DNA of 45,857 bases from Polytrichum commune (lineage: Eukaryota; Streptophyta; Polytrichopsida; Polytrichales; Polytrichaceae), in assembly GCA_950295325.1 (NCBI GenBank), contig OX485809.1, positions 21,034,144 to 21,080,000 of the forward strand, read 5' to 3'. The notes below the pieces were generated by a model. That model was not told where the DNA came from. It saw only the letters and a program-made list of their open reading frames with translations, and did no database searches. This document shows, in pieces, positions 11,020 to 22,715 of the stretch. A program made the position numbers and the translations under genes. Position 1 is the first letter of the stretch. The number at the start of each line of letters is the position of its first letter.

Positions 11020-12181
11020 TTATTACGAGATATTGTACGCGAGGAGCCTTGCTACAGCCCGTATCCTGATACTATCTATCAAGTTGCAGGAGCGATGAGG
11101 TAGATACATGAGGATACCTTGCTAGAACTCGTAGTGGGGTGAAACGGGTATGGTATCAAGTGTAGTGTTGATGATGATCTCCTGAAGGTTGTGTGATATG
11201 GTGTGCATTGGATGTGCTCGTGTCCAATGACGATGTGACACATCAACAAGATTTTAGAGGGCCAACACTACGAAATAATCTCATTGTTTCTTTTCAAAGA
11301 TGAACATTCTAGATGGTTGTGAACAAGCCTACTTGCACCTTACTACGCAAAGAGCAACCCCGAAATTGCCTTGTTTCCAATATATAAAAACCATGTCATG
11401 GCATGTCCTAATCCCACAAAGTTCAAACATGGTATGAGTGGTCCATTGCCACTTGGAAGACCATCTAGCATTTGCTTTGTGGTATCACTTTTGGACAATT
11501 TAGATCAAGAGAAACGACAAGATGTTTAATAAGGCGCAATGACACAAAATGAAGGTTAAATTTCTCATTTGGGACGAATGCATCAAGGATAGGGAAAGGC
11601 ATGGCAACGTGTGAAAATACTTATTGATATCAATGCTATTTCTAAAGAGGCAATACTTTGGGTCGTTGACCAATCTTGGGGTGCATAGGGGATCCTTTGT
11701 TGTGGAGACGGGGTGAAGAATACATGGAAATAATGGTGCAATGGTGGCTTGGGGGTTGTCCCTAACTTGATGGGTGGTTGTTTTGTATTGCTCTTCTTAA
11801 GTGGTGATGTGACACACTTGAGGGGGCCGCATCCCCTCTAAGTGGGCACATTGCTAATTGGTTCAGCTCATTATTGGTGTTGGTCGATTGGACTTCTATC
11901 TTCTTCTTTTTCTTTAAATTACACAAAAATCAAATAAAATAAATTATTGACTCCAAGGTCCCATGACAATGTTAGAAACATAATTTATGTCCAAATATCC
12001 CCTCTATGATTAGGTTGACCTTGATTATGTCCAAATATCCCCTCTATGATTAGGTCATTGGAAACCAAGTCTTGTGAAAATCACTGATCCTATCAAACCT
12101 TACGGTACTTTAAAGCTCATGGTTAACATAGGGTCACGCTAAGACCTTGGGTTTAACCCACCTTTACCGAGGTCACGTGGC
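11020..12181. other. AT-rich spacer with one short duplication
   Basis: No gene recognised. A 31-base sequence is present twice, at 11,985-12,015 and 12,025-12,055 (TTATGTCCAAATATCCCCTC and onward), separated by nine bases. Confidence 0.6.
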
Positions 12182-12310
12182 TAACATTATTAAGATCCAT
12201 AACAATGTTCCACGGGACTGACAATATTCCCACAGTCAAATTGAACATGGGAATATTCCATGGAATATTGTCCATCCCATGGAACATTATTATGGATCTT
12301 AATAATGTTA
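12182..12310. mobile_element. Palindromic MITE, copy 2 (nearly perfect)
   Basis: 129 bp that folds on itself almost end to end. It starts TAACATTATTAAGATCCATA and ends with the reverse complement of that sequence. The arms continue through AATGTTCC(A)CGGGA and a central ATTCCATGGAATATT block. Its relative is at 8,502-8,653. Since the palindrome includes the outermost bases, a separate target duplication cannot be assigned. Confidence 0.85.
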
Positions 12311-12691
12311 TGGGATAAATTGATCAACATAATGAGATTTCATGTATATTTTGAAACGCTTTTGCAATGCACATGGCCAATGCTAAAATCGTGAATTGAG
12401 TTCGTATACTCTTGGGATCTCTCATAAGCTTGCATTGTCCATGATTTACATGGTGTTGTTGTAAGAGGGCTCATTTCGAGGTTCACATGTGCTTGGAATG
12501 CCAAGTCCGCGTGTCCACTCAAGTGTCACATGGTGTTTTTTCAAAATGATAAACCTCAAAACAATGAAGCGTTGTGTTTATTTTTTGGTTGGGCACTTGT
12601 AGTGTGCATGGACGTTGATGATGACCTAGTTATAAAAGGGTTATAAAACAAGAGCAATGCAGTGTGTCTTCCAACTTGTTTACAAAGAGGC
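12311..12691. other. AT-rich spacer, nothing recognised
   Basis: A 60-codon minus-strand frame (12,340-12,522) has no domain signature. No other feature is seen. Confidence 0.5.
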
Positions 12692-12694
12692 TAA

Positions 12695-12835
12695 GGGGCG
12701 GTTTACACTATGGACCATGAAGTTGGACCAGGGCTCTGCAAGGCAACTGATTGGCTCTTGAAGTTGTCCCGGGACAACTTCGATTTACACTAAGGAAAAA
12801 TTGGCAGAGGGACCATGGAGGTTGAGGTTAAGGTT
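12695..12835 (+). mobile_element. Truncated end of the ~1.14-kb PIF/Harbinger-like family
   Basis: From GGGGCGGTTTACACTATGGA onward these ~135 bases are nearly identical to the left end of the inner element at 36,765, including a TTGTCCCGGGACAA palindrome and a GGGACCATGGAGG block. It is preceded by TAA. No matching right end is found, and the sequence passes into a GGTTAA-like run and a CT repeat at 12,845-12,863, so this is a broken end. Confidence 0.85.
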
Positions 12836-13198
12836 AAGGTGGACTCTCTCTCTCTCTCTCTCTCCATCATGTAAGCTTCGTGACTTAGAGTGATTGTTCG
12901 TGGGTAGGCTTTGTTTGTATGCCTAAAATAACTTGTTCCCATGTAATATGCAAATTATTAAAGTTTGACCAACTTAATTTTGTTAAAATTCTAATTAACA
13001 CCTTGGCCATAAAAGGGAAGCGACCACATAAGGCACACGTACCACATTGTCTTTTGTATATGTACTTTATTTTTTGAAAATGAAATGACAATTGTTATAA
13101 TTGCAATTGCTAATCATATGACACAATTTCATAACCAATCTAATATTCATAAATGTATGTGAAGTTGAAAATGGTTGTTATAAGGTGGCCATTCAACT
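12836..13198. other. Spacer with a CT dinucleotide run
   Basis: A (CT)n run at about 12,845-12,863 is followed by AT-rich DNA. A 68-codon minus-strand frame (12,885-13,091) has no recognisable signature. Confidence 0.5.
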
Positions 13199-13511
13199 TA
13201 GGGAGGGCTTACATCAATGTACGGATCCAATAACCTTGGGGTCTAGAACACCCATTAATAAACCTTACTTTTGGACTTAAGATTGGACCTAAGTTGGAAG
13301 ATTGATTTTTCAAACTAAGAGGAGTATTGTCACGAGTGGGGACTGCATAAATATGGCAAAAATTGATGTCACATTTGTGCCACTTCATATTCCTTGTACA
13401 TTGGAATTGAACCCTACTGTAAACTCATGGAGCCCAATATTTTGATCTCAACCTAGAGCATCGCTCAATTATGGGAGTTCCTTTAGCATTGGATCTTGGT
13501 GATATAAACTC
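13199..13511. mobile_element. TIR element (MITE), copy 2 of the 9,304 family
   Basis: Shares a colinear series of blocks with 9,304-9,777 (AATAAACCTTACTT, TTGGACCTAA, CTCAAACTAAGA-like, GCTCAATT). The ends GGGAGGGCTTACATC and the complement of GGGTGAGTTTATATC match at about 11 of 15 positions and are flanked by TTA and TTC. It has only one right-arm unit, unlike copy 1. Confidence 0.65.
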
Positions 13512-15876
13512 ACCCTTCGCTTAAGTGATGTGGAAGTTGGAACAAGCCTTTCTCATTAAGAAAGAAGGATTGATGGATCTCACGCTAAAATTTTAGAGTA
13601 GTGTTTTTATCATTGCTAGTTGACCAAAACAAGTTAATTTAGATTTGTGTGAGTCACTATTTGATATTTCAATTGATCCAAAACAACCTTTGCGCTACAT
13701 ATATACATTGGACTAAATTAACACCTATATATTTGGGCCTATTTCTAAAAAATCAAAATGATGAGTATGAATGAATTTTGTTTACTTGTGTGAAGGATTC
13801 ATTTGATTTCTATAATAAATAAATAAAATCAATTGTAATAAATAAGAATAATAAAAGGTGAATGATGAGGTTGGTTGGATGATTTTAGGTTCGGAAAGTA
13901 GTTTAGCTAGATAAAAGTATGAAGAATGGGACTTCAAAATTTATTGATACGACTAACTAAACTAAAATGAATGACTTAAGTAATCAATGAAGAGGTGCCT
14001 TTGGATACAAATTTCGTGGATTTGACTGATTAATTAATGTTATATAAGAGATAATGAGGTGATTTTAATTTCTCAAATAAAAGTTAAATTTCAATGCCAC
14101 ATCTGATTATTATTATTATTTATTGAGTTACGTCATAACTTTTTTTTTAAGTTGATAGATAGACATTTAGTTTCTAGAAGGTGCTTGACTAATAAATGCT
14201 TTTGAACCCGATAACGACAACTGACTTTAGAAAATTTTACTTTATTTTGTTTCAAGATCAAAATATATGGTAACTTTTCAATCAAGCTTGTTGATAGGTA
14301 GTTCTACCGTAGAGGGAGCTAAGCCAAGTCTCACCATGTCTCTTTCTACATTGGTCAACGTATGTTTAAAATGACTAGTATAATGAACCAACACTTTATT
14401 ATGATGGAGGATTGTAGAAAGGTGTCCTACCATGGTCAAACTTCTTTTGGTGCTAGAAGTGTTCTATTCACATTGCATGCTTTATATTAACCTTCGACAT
14501 ACTTACTTTGTTCACAACATCAATATTGTTCTCTTACACATGTGGGGACAATAGACCTACCTACCTATATCTATATATCTATATATATGATAAATATGGT
14601 GTCGTAATCGTGGTGCCTCCATTGTTGTAGTCTTTTGGACCCTCCACCTCATAATTTTCTAACCCTTGCATGCATATAACTCACCTACACTAATATGAGA
14701 ACATGTAGGGTTTAGAAGTTTTTAGCATATGCATGTCATTCAAATATTAAATGGGTCAACTTTGAATGAGTTGTAAAGCATCACATACACTGAAAGAAAA
14801 AAACTTGTCCATTGCAAGCATCCATTGCGGCTCTTGGCAAGAAAATGCATTACGATATTATTTTGGTGTCAACCAAAGGGTTTTGATTGTGGATTCTGGA
14901 CAATTGACAATCAAGCATCTCTCATTAATATCCTTAATACAACTTTTCTTTTCTCTTTTTTTCTTTTTTTCTTTGCCATGAGTTGTCATGAGATGCAATA
15001 AATGGTTGTAATGAATTCATTTTGTTCTAATGGTATGCGGCATAACTGAGTGTTTGTACCATAGTTAGTGTATGACTTCAAATACCAAAGCACAAATGCT
15101 CACAAGCTCACCATTGCCAAAATTCAATGACAAACATAGTAATTTTAAAAGAAGAAAGAAAGAAAGGAAACTTGGTATATTCAAAGTGAAAATGGTTTCT
15201 ACTCTTGTGGTCTCTAAGTTTCATTTACGAAGTAGCAATGAAATGAAATGAAATTGATTTAGAGTGTAAGAAACCAAAAAGCTAATGGAACTGAATACAC
15301 ATCATGTTGGCTTCAATCCAACTACACTAAATATGATATAGAGTGTCACCAATTCTAATTGTCTTTCTCAATACTAATTGTAAACGGTGGCGTAGTTTCA
15401 CCAACACGAAATGTCAATCAAACATTACTTGTCATTCCTTGTATTTTTTATTTTTTAGTTTTAGTTTTTTTAAGTTTTTTGGGGGAGGGGTTATAGATTT
15501 ACAGTGTTGCAATTACTGTCACCTACCAAGTGATTTTTCACTTAAATTTCAATCATCCATGACAATATTTCATCAAAAGTTGATGACAAGAGAAGGTAGG
15601 GTTTTGGCCAATGGTATAACTCGTCCATCATCATAACGATATATATTCACTTATTCATAAGAAGCGTCATCCGAAAAGTTATCATAGTGCCATAAAGTAC
15701 CATATGACACTATTTATCATATTGAGTGAAGTTCCCTGGAGTGGCAGAGTGTGGTAGCCTCCGTGAGATAGAGACTAATGTCAACTCGATGATTTGATTG
15801 AAAGACAAAACTTGAGGCTCCCTAGTACTACATTCTTAAACATTAGTGGAAATTTATCTCTAATGGGGCACTTGCA
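13512..15876. other. AT-rich spacer, nothing recognised
   Basis: Short microsatellites only (ATT at about 14,108; TATATC around 14,563-14,590; TTTC near 14,945; GAAAT near 15,238). Frames at 14,766-14,981 and 15,343-15,636 are phenylalanine/serine-rich readings of T-rich DNA and are not supported as genes. Confidence 0.5.
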
Positions 15877-16152
15877 TTGACTTTTGTGCCATTTCAAGTG
15901 TTTAGTGGGCACATGGAAGTTCACATGGAGGCCATGACCCTCCACATTCTAGTAGGCTGCCAAAATGTGGTTGGTTGCTTGCTTTTGTTTATCTACATGA
16001 GAACACCTCCAACACACTATTATCTAGAATCTCGTGAACAAGTGGCCTACGTGGAAAATCACCCGAAGGATGCCTTAAAAATGGAATTTTTTAGCTATGC
16101 ACCTACTTCTACTAGGATGCAAAACATGCAATTAGTGAAAGACGATTGCTGA
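15877..16152 (+). CDS. Hypothetical 91-codon open frame, unsupported
   Basis: An ATG-initiated frame of 91 codons without recognisable motifs. It has a short hydrophobic stretch near residues 24-41. It abuts an R1 repeat copy and has no visible promoter, splice or homology support. Chance is the simplest explanation. Confidence 0.1.
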   Translation: MTFVPFQVFSGHMEVHMEAMTLHILVGCQNVVGCLLLFIYMRTPPTHYYLESREQVAYVENHPKDALKMEFFSYAPTSTRMQNMQLVKDDC

Positions 16153-16164
16153 TTCCAAATGGTG

Positions 16165-16385
16165 TCCATAGCCATTTGCCTCATAATTTTTGGAGCTCAT
16201 ATCATATCTTCATCATTATCAAAGTGAATGTTCTCGAGCTCACTAAATAATTATATAGGTTCCCAACCTCTAATAATGATAACTACTATGTTAACTAAAA
16301 TGGTCAACAAGTATTACGTATTCCAATCTCATTTGGGCACATTTAGTTTTGGTGTCCGTTCCTAAATTGACACCTAACCACACAA
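16165..16385 (-). repeat. R1 dispersed repeat, reverse orientation
   Basis: In reverse this matches the R1 unit seen at 39,925-40,255: the blocks corresponding to GGTGTCCA, TTGGACTA-like, the G-rich tract (here shortened to GGTTCCCAACC), then CACTTTGATAATGA, GAGCTCCAAAAA and GGCAAATGGC occur in the same order. Confidence 0.6.
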
Positions 16386-17924
16386 GGCTCAATATAGTTG
16401 TCCGTTTGACATAAGGAAAGAAAGAAAGAGAGAAAGTAAGAAAACACACACGCACACATGAAAGGCCCGCATACCTTACTCAATAACTCAAGGCATATTT
16501 ATAGTAGTGACAAAGGGTTGTGGAAAATTTCCTCATAAGATTTATCATTGTCACGGCCCTTGGTCTAGAGCCACTATGAAGAGAAAATTGCATCACATTT
16601 TAAAAACTTTGGTCATGTGGAGTATTGTGTTGTGGACAATCACCCTCATCTTCTTTAGAGACAAGTTATTTAGACGGTCTTGCTGTAGAATCTTAGCTTG
16701 TACCCCATCACCGAGCACATAATAAATTTCACGATATGTAGGGTTTCATGTCACTTTCTCATTCCTTCTCTCATATGGTCAGTATTTGGTAACCCAATGT
16801 GAAGTAGAGTGGATTGTCATTTGCTTTGCAACCAATAAGAAAGTTTTGAATTTAGCAGTCACGACCTGTGGTCACTACATTGTTTATGGTATCAAGCGCC
16901 ATGTAAACTATATGCAGAGGCCCTAATGCCCAAAGTTTTCAAAATGTCGCATCCACTAATTGCCAATATGATACTATTTGCAAATATAATTAATATATCG
17001 AAATGAAAATTTACATGCATTATAACATTTAGCTTAGCATGTTGGATAACTTGAGATGATAATTTTGTGTTTCAATCTGAGAGGGAAAAAAATTATTCAC
17101 CTGACTATTAGCAAGTGTTATGTGTTTCCATTTCAAACATGCAAGAGGAAGATATCCTTGAGCATACTAATGCCAAATGTCGTTTGTGTAAGATAGACAT
17201 ACACTTTAGTCAACTTGTTGACCATTGTGTACCATACACATAAACTTCATAACAATATTGAAACACCTCATGCCAAGATATCGATAAGCCCACTCGAATG
17301 CCAAGTGTCATGAGGCGACACTAATGGTGAAGTTGCAGGTCATTAGTGTAACCTAACATATGCCTCAAAATAGGGTAAGTGACACGGTTATGCATGCGAG
17401 TGACCCTAAATACCGTAAACGGGTGGGGTGTAGTGTTAACATGCGCTCACTAAAGAACACCTAAAGAGTAGCCCCCATGAATCCATGCACGAGGAACACA
17501 CTCACTTTCTTGGTACGGGCACTTGCGTACGTATCTAAAAATCTCGAGTGACCACCCAAGCTCAAAGTGGTTTCGCTTTATCCATGAAAAAATTGCATGG
17601 ACACCATCATTTACGGATGCTTATAGTCAATTTTGTTGGATGTAGGCTTCCACTTGGCACCACGTGCTTCTCTATTTACACATTAAAAAAAAATCGGTTC
17701 TTTCCCTACCTCCGGTCAGCCCTATTTTCGTAAGGCAAAAGAAGCCCGGATTGTGAAACGTAAAAAGATAAACCGAGTATTATGTCAATTTATAGCAATA
17801 GAAATTCCATACCAAATTGTCATTAAAAGGCGTGACAAATGGACCAAGTATTCAAGATGATTAAAATACCCACCTTCAGTAACACCCATTCATGTGCAAA
17901 CACATAAGCATTCTACGAAGAAGA
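16386..17924. other. AT-rich spacer, nothing firmly recognised
   Basis: Contains a GAAAGAAAGAGAGAAAG run and the recurrent CCCGCATACCTTA string near 16,470. At 16,890-16,906 TGGTATCAAGCGCCATG resembles the initiator-tRNA primer-binding sites of plant LTR retrotransposons, but no LTR or polyprotein is found beside it. Confidence 0.45.
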
Positions 17925-18232
17925 CTTGGGGGGGGGGGGCAGTGTGTTAAAAAGTTAAGGATATAGGTGCGAACAACCACTATTTTATAGGGGGTATTAC
18001 TTTCAAAAAAATTAATTTCACATGCTATCATTATAAAATTTTCTACTTTGGGTTAATAGAAAAATGGCTTGCATTACTTATAATTCCAAATTACTTATTA
18101 TTCCACACCCTATAGTACTTTAAAGATGTCCAGTGCATTTATAAATTTTTGTCCCCATGTTTTAAAAATACCATATCATTTGTTCGCACGTATATTGCTA
18201 CTCCAACCAATGACTACCCCCCCCCCCCTGAG
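17925..18232. mobile_element. TIR element with 12-G ends
   Basis: Twelve G at 17,928-17,939 and twelve C at 18,217-18,228 form the ends. Inside, the arm ATAxxGTGCGAACAA near 17,962 is matched by its complement near 18,180-18,196. The octamer GAAGAAGA lies just outside both ends (17,917-17,924 and 18,233-18,240), which could be an 8-bp target duplication of the hAT type, although it is low-complexity. No coding capacity. Confidence 0.6.
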
Positions 18233-18240
18233 GAAGAAGA

Positions 18241-20601
18241 AGGAAAACAATGGGTTATAGGATAATGGCGTGTGTATTACCATTGGAGTGCTTTCATTCA
18301 ATACTGATATGTTACCACTCAGTGCTTCCCGCTCGCCACTCACCGCTCACATGATACACCGTATTGTTTAGTATCCAAACCTGTAGCAATGACTTACCTA
18401 TTGTCATTGTTGGAAGCGGTTGACTTACGATAAGTTAGATTTTTGCACAATGAAGATGTTTAGTTTTCACTAGTATCCACTTGGCGATCTTTATGAATTA
18501 TTACCCTACAAGATGACATGACTGACCCATGCTCCATTTAAGCTTATTTGAGCTTTACTGAATGACGTGTTTGGTTCTAGGTAAATGGGATCACATATTT
18601 GTATTTGATTATACACTTGGGAAGAAATCATCAAATTTTGGATGAGTGTGTCCATGTTTGCATGAAATTATGTTATATATTCATATGCAACTTCATCACT
18701 CCAGTAATTGTCGCCATTCCAACTTCCTTGAAAACTAGAAAGAAAAAACAAAAAAAAACAAGCATCGCTTTGGTTGTTCATGAGCAAGTCCGATATGTTC
18801 CATGCATGGCTTTAGTAAGTTGAGGTGAAATGTGTCGTTGTTTTATTGCAACTCCAAGTCGTCATCCACTTTACGCTCGCCGGTTATAAAGTCCATGACA
18901 TGTAGATGAGAATTTTGGGCTTCAAGTTCAAGCACAAGTTAGTTAAACGAAAGCATGATTTTGTGCAACAACCTTTAAAGCTTAAGAGGTTTGAAGACAT
19001 CATCCAAGGCAGTTGTGTAAAGTGACTTATAAGTGACTAATAAAGTGTCGGAAGTGACCCCATCTATGACGTTGCATGGTTCGGGCACATATAAAAGTCT
19101 TAGATTCATATATGTCAAATATGGCCAACCTTTCATTTTTCTCTTTGTAGAAGGGTTGCTAACTATAATTTCAACTTCATAGACCAAGTAAAACTAGATT
19201 GTTATGCTTGTTTGGGGTTGTATGAATTGTCACGTAGACCATAAAACATAAGTAATTTGAGGTCTTTAAGGGCTTAGGATCCGTGCTGCTCAAGTAAGAA
19301 TGTCCAGTACAAACCTATCCCCTAATGGTTTATGGTTAACTTCATCCCGCCATATGCTTATTGCGATGATTTGATGATCAATTTTGCTAAGAAAATAAAT
19401 CTCCAAGCTACGAGGGTTTCCCAACATTTTGGGCCTTTGAACTTGAGTGGCATGGATACTCCAATATATGTTGAGGGTCCTTATCCATCCCATTATTCAA
19501 TTTAATAATAAACAAACTCCAATATTCACTAGTTGCCCCAATTTTAGTACTTTAACTTTGCGACCGTTGGATCTTCTCAAATATTGTTGAAACGAAGAGA
19601 CGTTTCTTCCAAGTCTCTATAATGAAATTAGTTTCCACATACATTTGGCTGATCATATTGGTGTTGATGTTATTGGACTTAATAACCCTCGACATCAAGA
19701 TTGGTATGAAAGGTCATGTGGAGCAGATTTTTTGATAAATTTAAGGAAAATAGGAAATTTGGTGTCAAAGGAGCTCAATCAAAGGTACATATTTGATTAA
19801 CATGTGAGAAAGAAGACCGTAATCAAGGAGAATGGAAACATGAAGGATTTGAAGGGACTATGGGTCTAAACGGAGAAGGTTTAGCCCTAGAGATTAGCAC
19901 ATGCACTGTTGTGAATAAGGAGGCTATTTTCTTCAAGCAAGGGGAGAGAGTGGTATTTTGAGTTTCATCTTGAACTTCTAAGTTTTTTTTGGCAATAGTC
20001 TTGGAGAGTTGATTACATAAGTATAGGATCATGGATTGATCCTTTGCAAGAAGGCATACTCTATATTGTGAATGTATGTATCATTTTATAAGTATTGAAA
20101 AGGGAGATATTTCTCACTTCATTATCCGTCCAATTATCAGACCTTGGTTGTGACTTTAAGCTTTGAATTTATTTTGATACGTTTGGTAATGAAGTGTTGT
20201 GTCGATAGTCTATGGGAGTTAATTTTTTGTTATTTTCTCCCCAACCCCTAGTTGATTTTGTATTGGCAAAAGACTTTGAGATAGGATCATTGATTGATCC
20301 ATGTTGAATTCAATTTATACCAACATGTGATTGTTGGTAATACTTTCAATGATATGGTCAAGGAGTGATGTTACATATTGTTGTCTAAAAGTATCCCTTT
20401 GTACTTGCTTGTGAAGGTGAATTTTTTTATGTATAAGAGTTAATATCGACATTAAAAGTCAATAGCCTTGGAACTTTTTTTGTACATCCGTTCACTTCTA
20501 AACCCAACAAGGTCTAAGGTAGAGGTTGCAAACCTACATCGTGTGGAACTAGGGGCTTTGAAATGGTTGAAGGTCTACAATGTGAGTTAAACCATTCTTA
20601 A
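18241..20601. other. AT-rich spacer, nothing recognised
   Basis: Several frames of 60-75 codons on both strands lack family signatures. A TATAAAAG string at about 19,090 is not followed by a supported gene. Confidence 0.5.
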
Positions 20602-20609
20602 TTCTTGTG

Positions 20610-21026
20610 CTCGGGGAGTGCACTTAAAGTTAAGACTAGGAATCACGTGAGTGTGTACTTTTGACCCCCCTATGTATGTACTAAAAAATCATCTAAAAAT
20701 TGTAAAAAAAAAAAATGAAGTTGTTAAACACAATCTAAAGTTCTTGTTGTATAAATTTCAAAAAATAATCAATTGTAAATATTTTAAAATTGATTTTTGA
20801 AGCAAAAAACAACGCATTTTAGTTTAAACTTCTATCATTTTTTAAAAATAAAATTTAAAAACTTTTCGTCCTGAAATTTATACCAAGTGATAGATATATA
20901 CGTAATGATTTGGCACTTTTAAAGTCTTAATTTAAAAGCTATTTTAAGGCCAAGTATTGTAGGGGGTATGCCATTAAAATGCACTCACGTGTATTCCTAA
21001 TCTTAACTTTAAGTGCACTCCCCGGG
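20610..21026. mobile_element. 417-bp TIR element with 8-bp target duplication (hAT-like)
   Basis: The left end CTCGGGGAGTGCACTTAAAG and the right end, read in reverse, CCCGGGGAGTGCACTTAAAG begin inverted repeats that continue through GTTAAGA.TAGGAAT and CACGTGAGTG for roughly 45 bases. They are flanked by TTCTTGTG (20,602-20,609) and TTCTTGCG (21,027-21,034), an 8-bp duplication with one change, as expected for hAT elements. The interior is very AT-rich and non-coding. Confidence 0.8.
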
Positions 21027-21034
21027 TTCTTGCG

Positions 21035-22114
21035 TGTGTGTGTAGTTATTATTGCATGGAAATTGCAAGGGAAACTTGTTGATGGTTGAGTATGAGAATC
21101 CGTGAACTAAGTGTTATTAAATCTAGAACGTTCAAGTACATAAGTATAGTCTACGGTGTGTGCACCTTAAAATTTGTATGAAGGATTGATTGATCATGAT
21201 AAATTAAAAGAAAGGTGAATGATGAGATTGGTTGGATGATATGTGTATACTTGACATATAACATTCATTCTCTTAGAGAAACCATTCTAAGTTGGGCTAT
21301 GGACAAACACACCTTACGATAGCCAAGCCTCTCACCTTGCTTTGAGATATAATCCTAATAGGCCATAGTCAAAAAGGAGAGAACGACTTGATATACATGA
21401 AAGTTGAAATCCCTCTCGGGATGAGAGAAGAATATCTTCGATGGTAAACTTGCCAACACCATAGGCTAATCCACTCTTGGGTGTGAAGCCCTTTTTGTTT
21501 TGGTGAAATTAATTGTCTTTTGATAAATTTATGTTGGTTGTGACCATTGGATTCAAGTGTATGTTAAGCCAATTATCTGCATAATTGGGAAGAGAATGAC
21601 ATTGCTATGGCGGTGCTTTTGGCTGAAGGTTTTTTTGGATACAATATGTTGGATGTGAAGTCCTATATTTGACCATCATCTCTATTTGAATGTGATCAAG
21701 TGTTGCATATGAGAGATTTTAAGGCGCGGATTTTTGAGAAGAAATTATATCATGTAGTTTAATATATTATTTGTGATTCATGCACAAGTTTAATATAAAT
21801 TTTGTATTTCATTTCGATATTCTTGAATTGACGTCTTGGATTTGGACCAACCCTTCATCTCAAGAGTTGAAATTTGATAACCCTTCAAAATGAAACTCAT
21901 ATGAGAGCTTCAATCTTGAACATTGTGGGGCTGGTATTATGGCATGAAAATATAGTATTCTTGTATTAAGGTTTGTTTGGTATTGTCGTCTGCAAGGAGT
22001 CTGGGGTTAACAGATCTGAACTTCTGAATGACACGTGGAGTGGAAAAATAATTTTAGAATTTTTTAAGAAAAGATTATAACTTAAGTGCAGTGACGCGTG
22101 ATTAAATGGTTCAA
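21035..22114. other. AT-rich spacer, nothing recognised
   Basis: No gene, RNA or bounded repeat is visible. A 72-codon minus-strand frame ending near 21,966 has no recognisable motifs. Confidence 0.5.
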
Positions 22115-22370
22115 ACCATAGCCCGTTGAGGTGAGACATTGAAGATCTTTGGAGGAAAGTTTTTGGGCATATAAAGTGGGTCAAGATTCTAGTGATTCTA
22201 AATCCAACCGGTTACATGTTGACATATTTCGGTTTTGCTTTCATTCATATGGGGTATATTCCCCTATAGATTTCTCTAGAATGATCGGTAATACTCCTAA
22301 AGTCTCAAACCTCGACCGGTTCATTTGTAACTAGATGTCAGTTCTCCCCAAACAATGCCTCGGAGCCACC
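22115..22370. mobile_element. R3 element, second copy
   Basis: AACCGGTT at 22,206, ACATGTTGACATxTTTCGGTTTT, a GATCGGT block, GACCGGTTCATTTGTAAC near 22,313 and a TTCTCCCC end occur in the same order as at 33,617-33,866. The ends give a weak inverted repeat (CATTG..GGAGGAAAG against its complement). Confidence 0.65.
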
Positions 22371-22389
22371 GTCTTCCTGAAACTAGAGC

Positions 22390-22715
22390 TTCATTAAATA
22401 AGATGTTTAGTGTTTGATTATATTTAATGTTGTTACCACCCTGCCTTGCTCAACACCAATTTCCAATTCTTTGATAATTAGTGCTAGAAGATTTGCTAGG
22501 AGATATGTTGGAATACTCATTTTATCATTGTTATTTTTTTTCCCCATATCCTTACTAACACTAAATTCAAGCATGTAACTTCCACATATTACCATGGTTG
22601 ATATTTAGTGTTTGAGTTTACATTTAATGTTACTTACTTTCATAGGGTTATTGATATTTAGTGTATGCGTTCATAGTTAGTGTATCAAACACTAAATATC
22701 ATGTTTAGTGTAGTT
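22390..22715. repeat. TTTAGTGTTTGAT repeat cluster related to the foldback arms
   Basis: Bases 22,399-22,505 match about 110 bases inside both arms of the 36.7-39.0 kb foldback (TTTAGTGTTTGATTATATTT, ACCACCCTGCC, TCTTTGATAATTAGT, AGAAGATTT). Downstream, GATATTTAGTGTTTGA near 22,602 is matched in reverse by TCAAACACTAAATATC near 22,683, forming a separate ~100-bp palindromic unit. Confidence 0.7.

Noticed and set aside
16890-16906. Primer-binding-site-like TGGTATCAAGCGCCATG
   Set aside because: No LTR ends upstream and no gag/pol downstream; left only as a note in the spacer entry.
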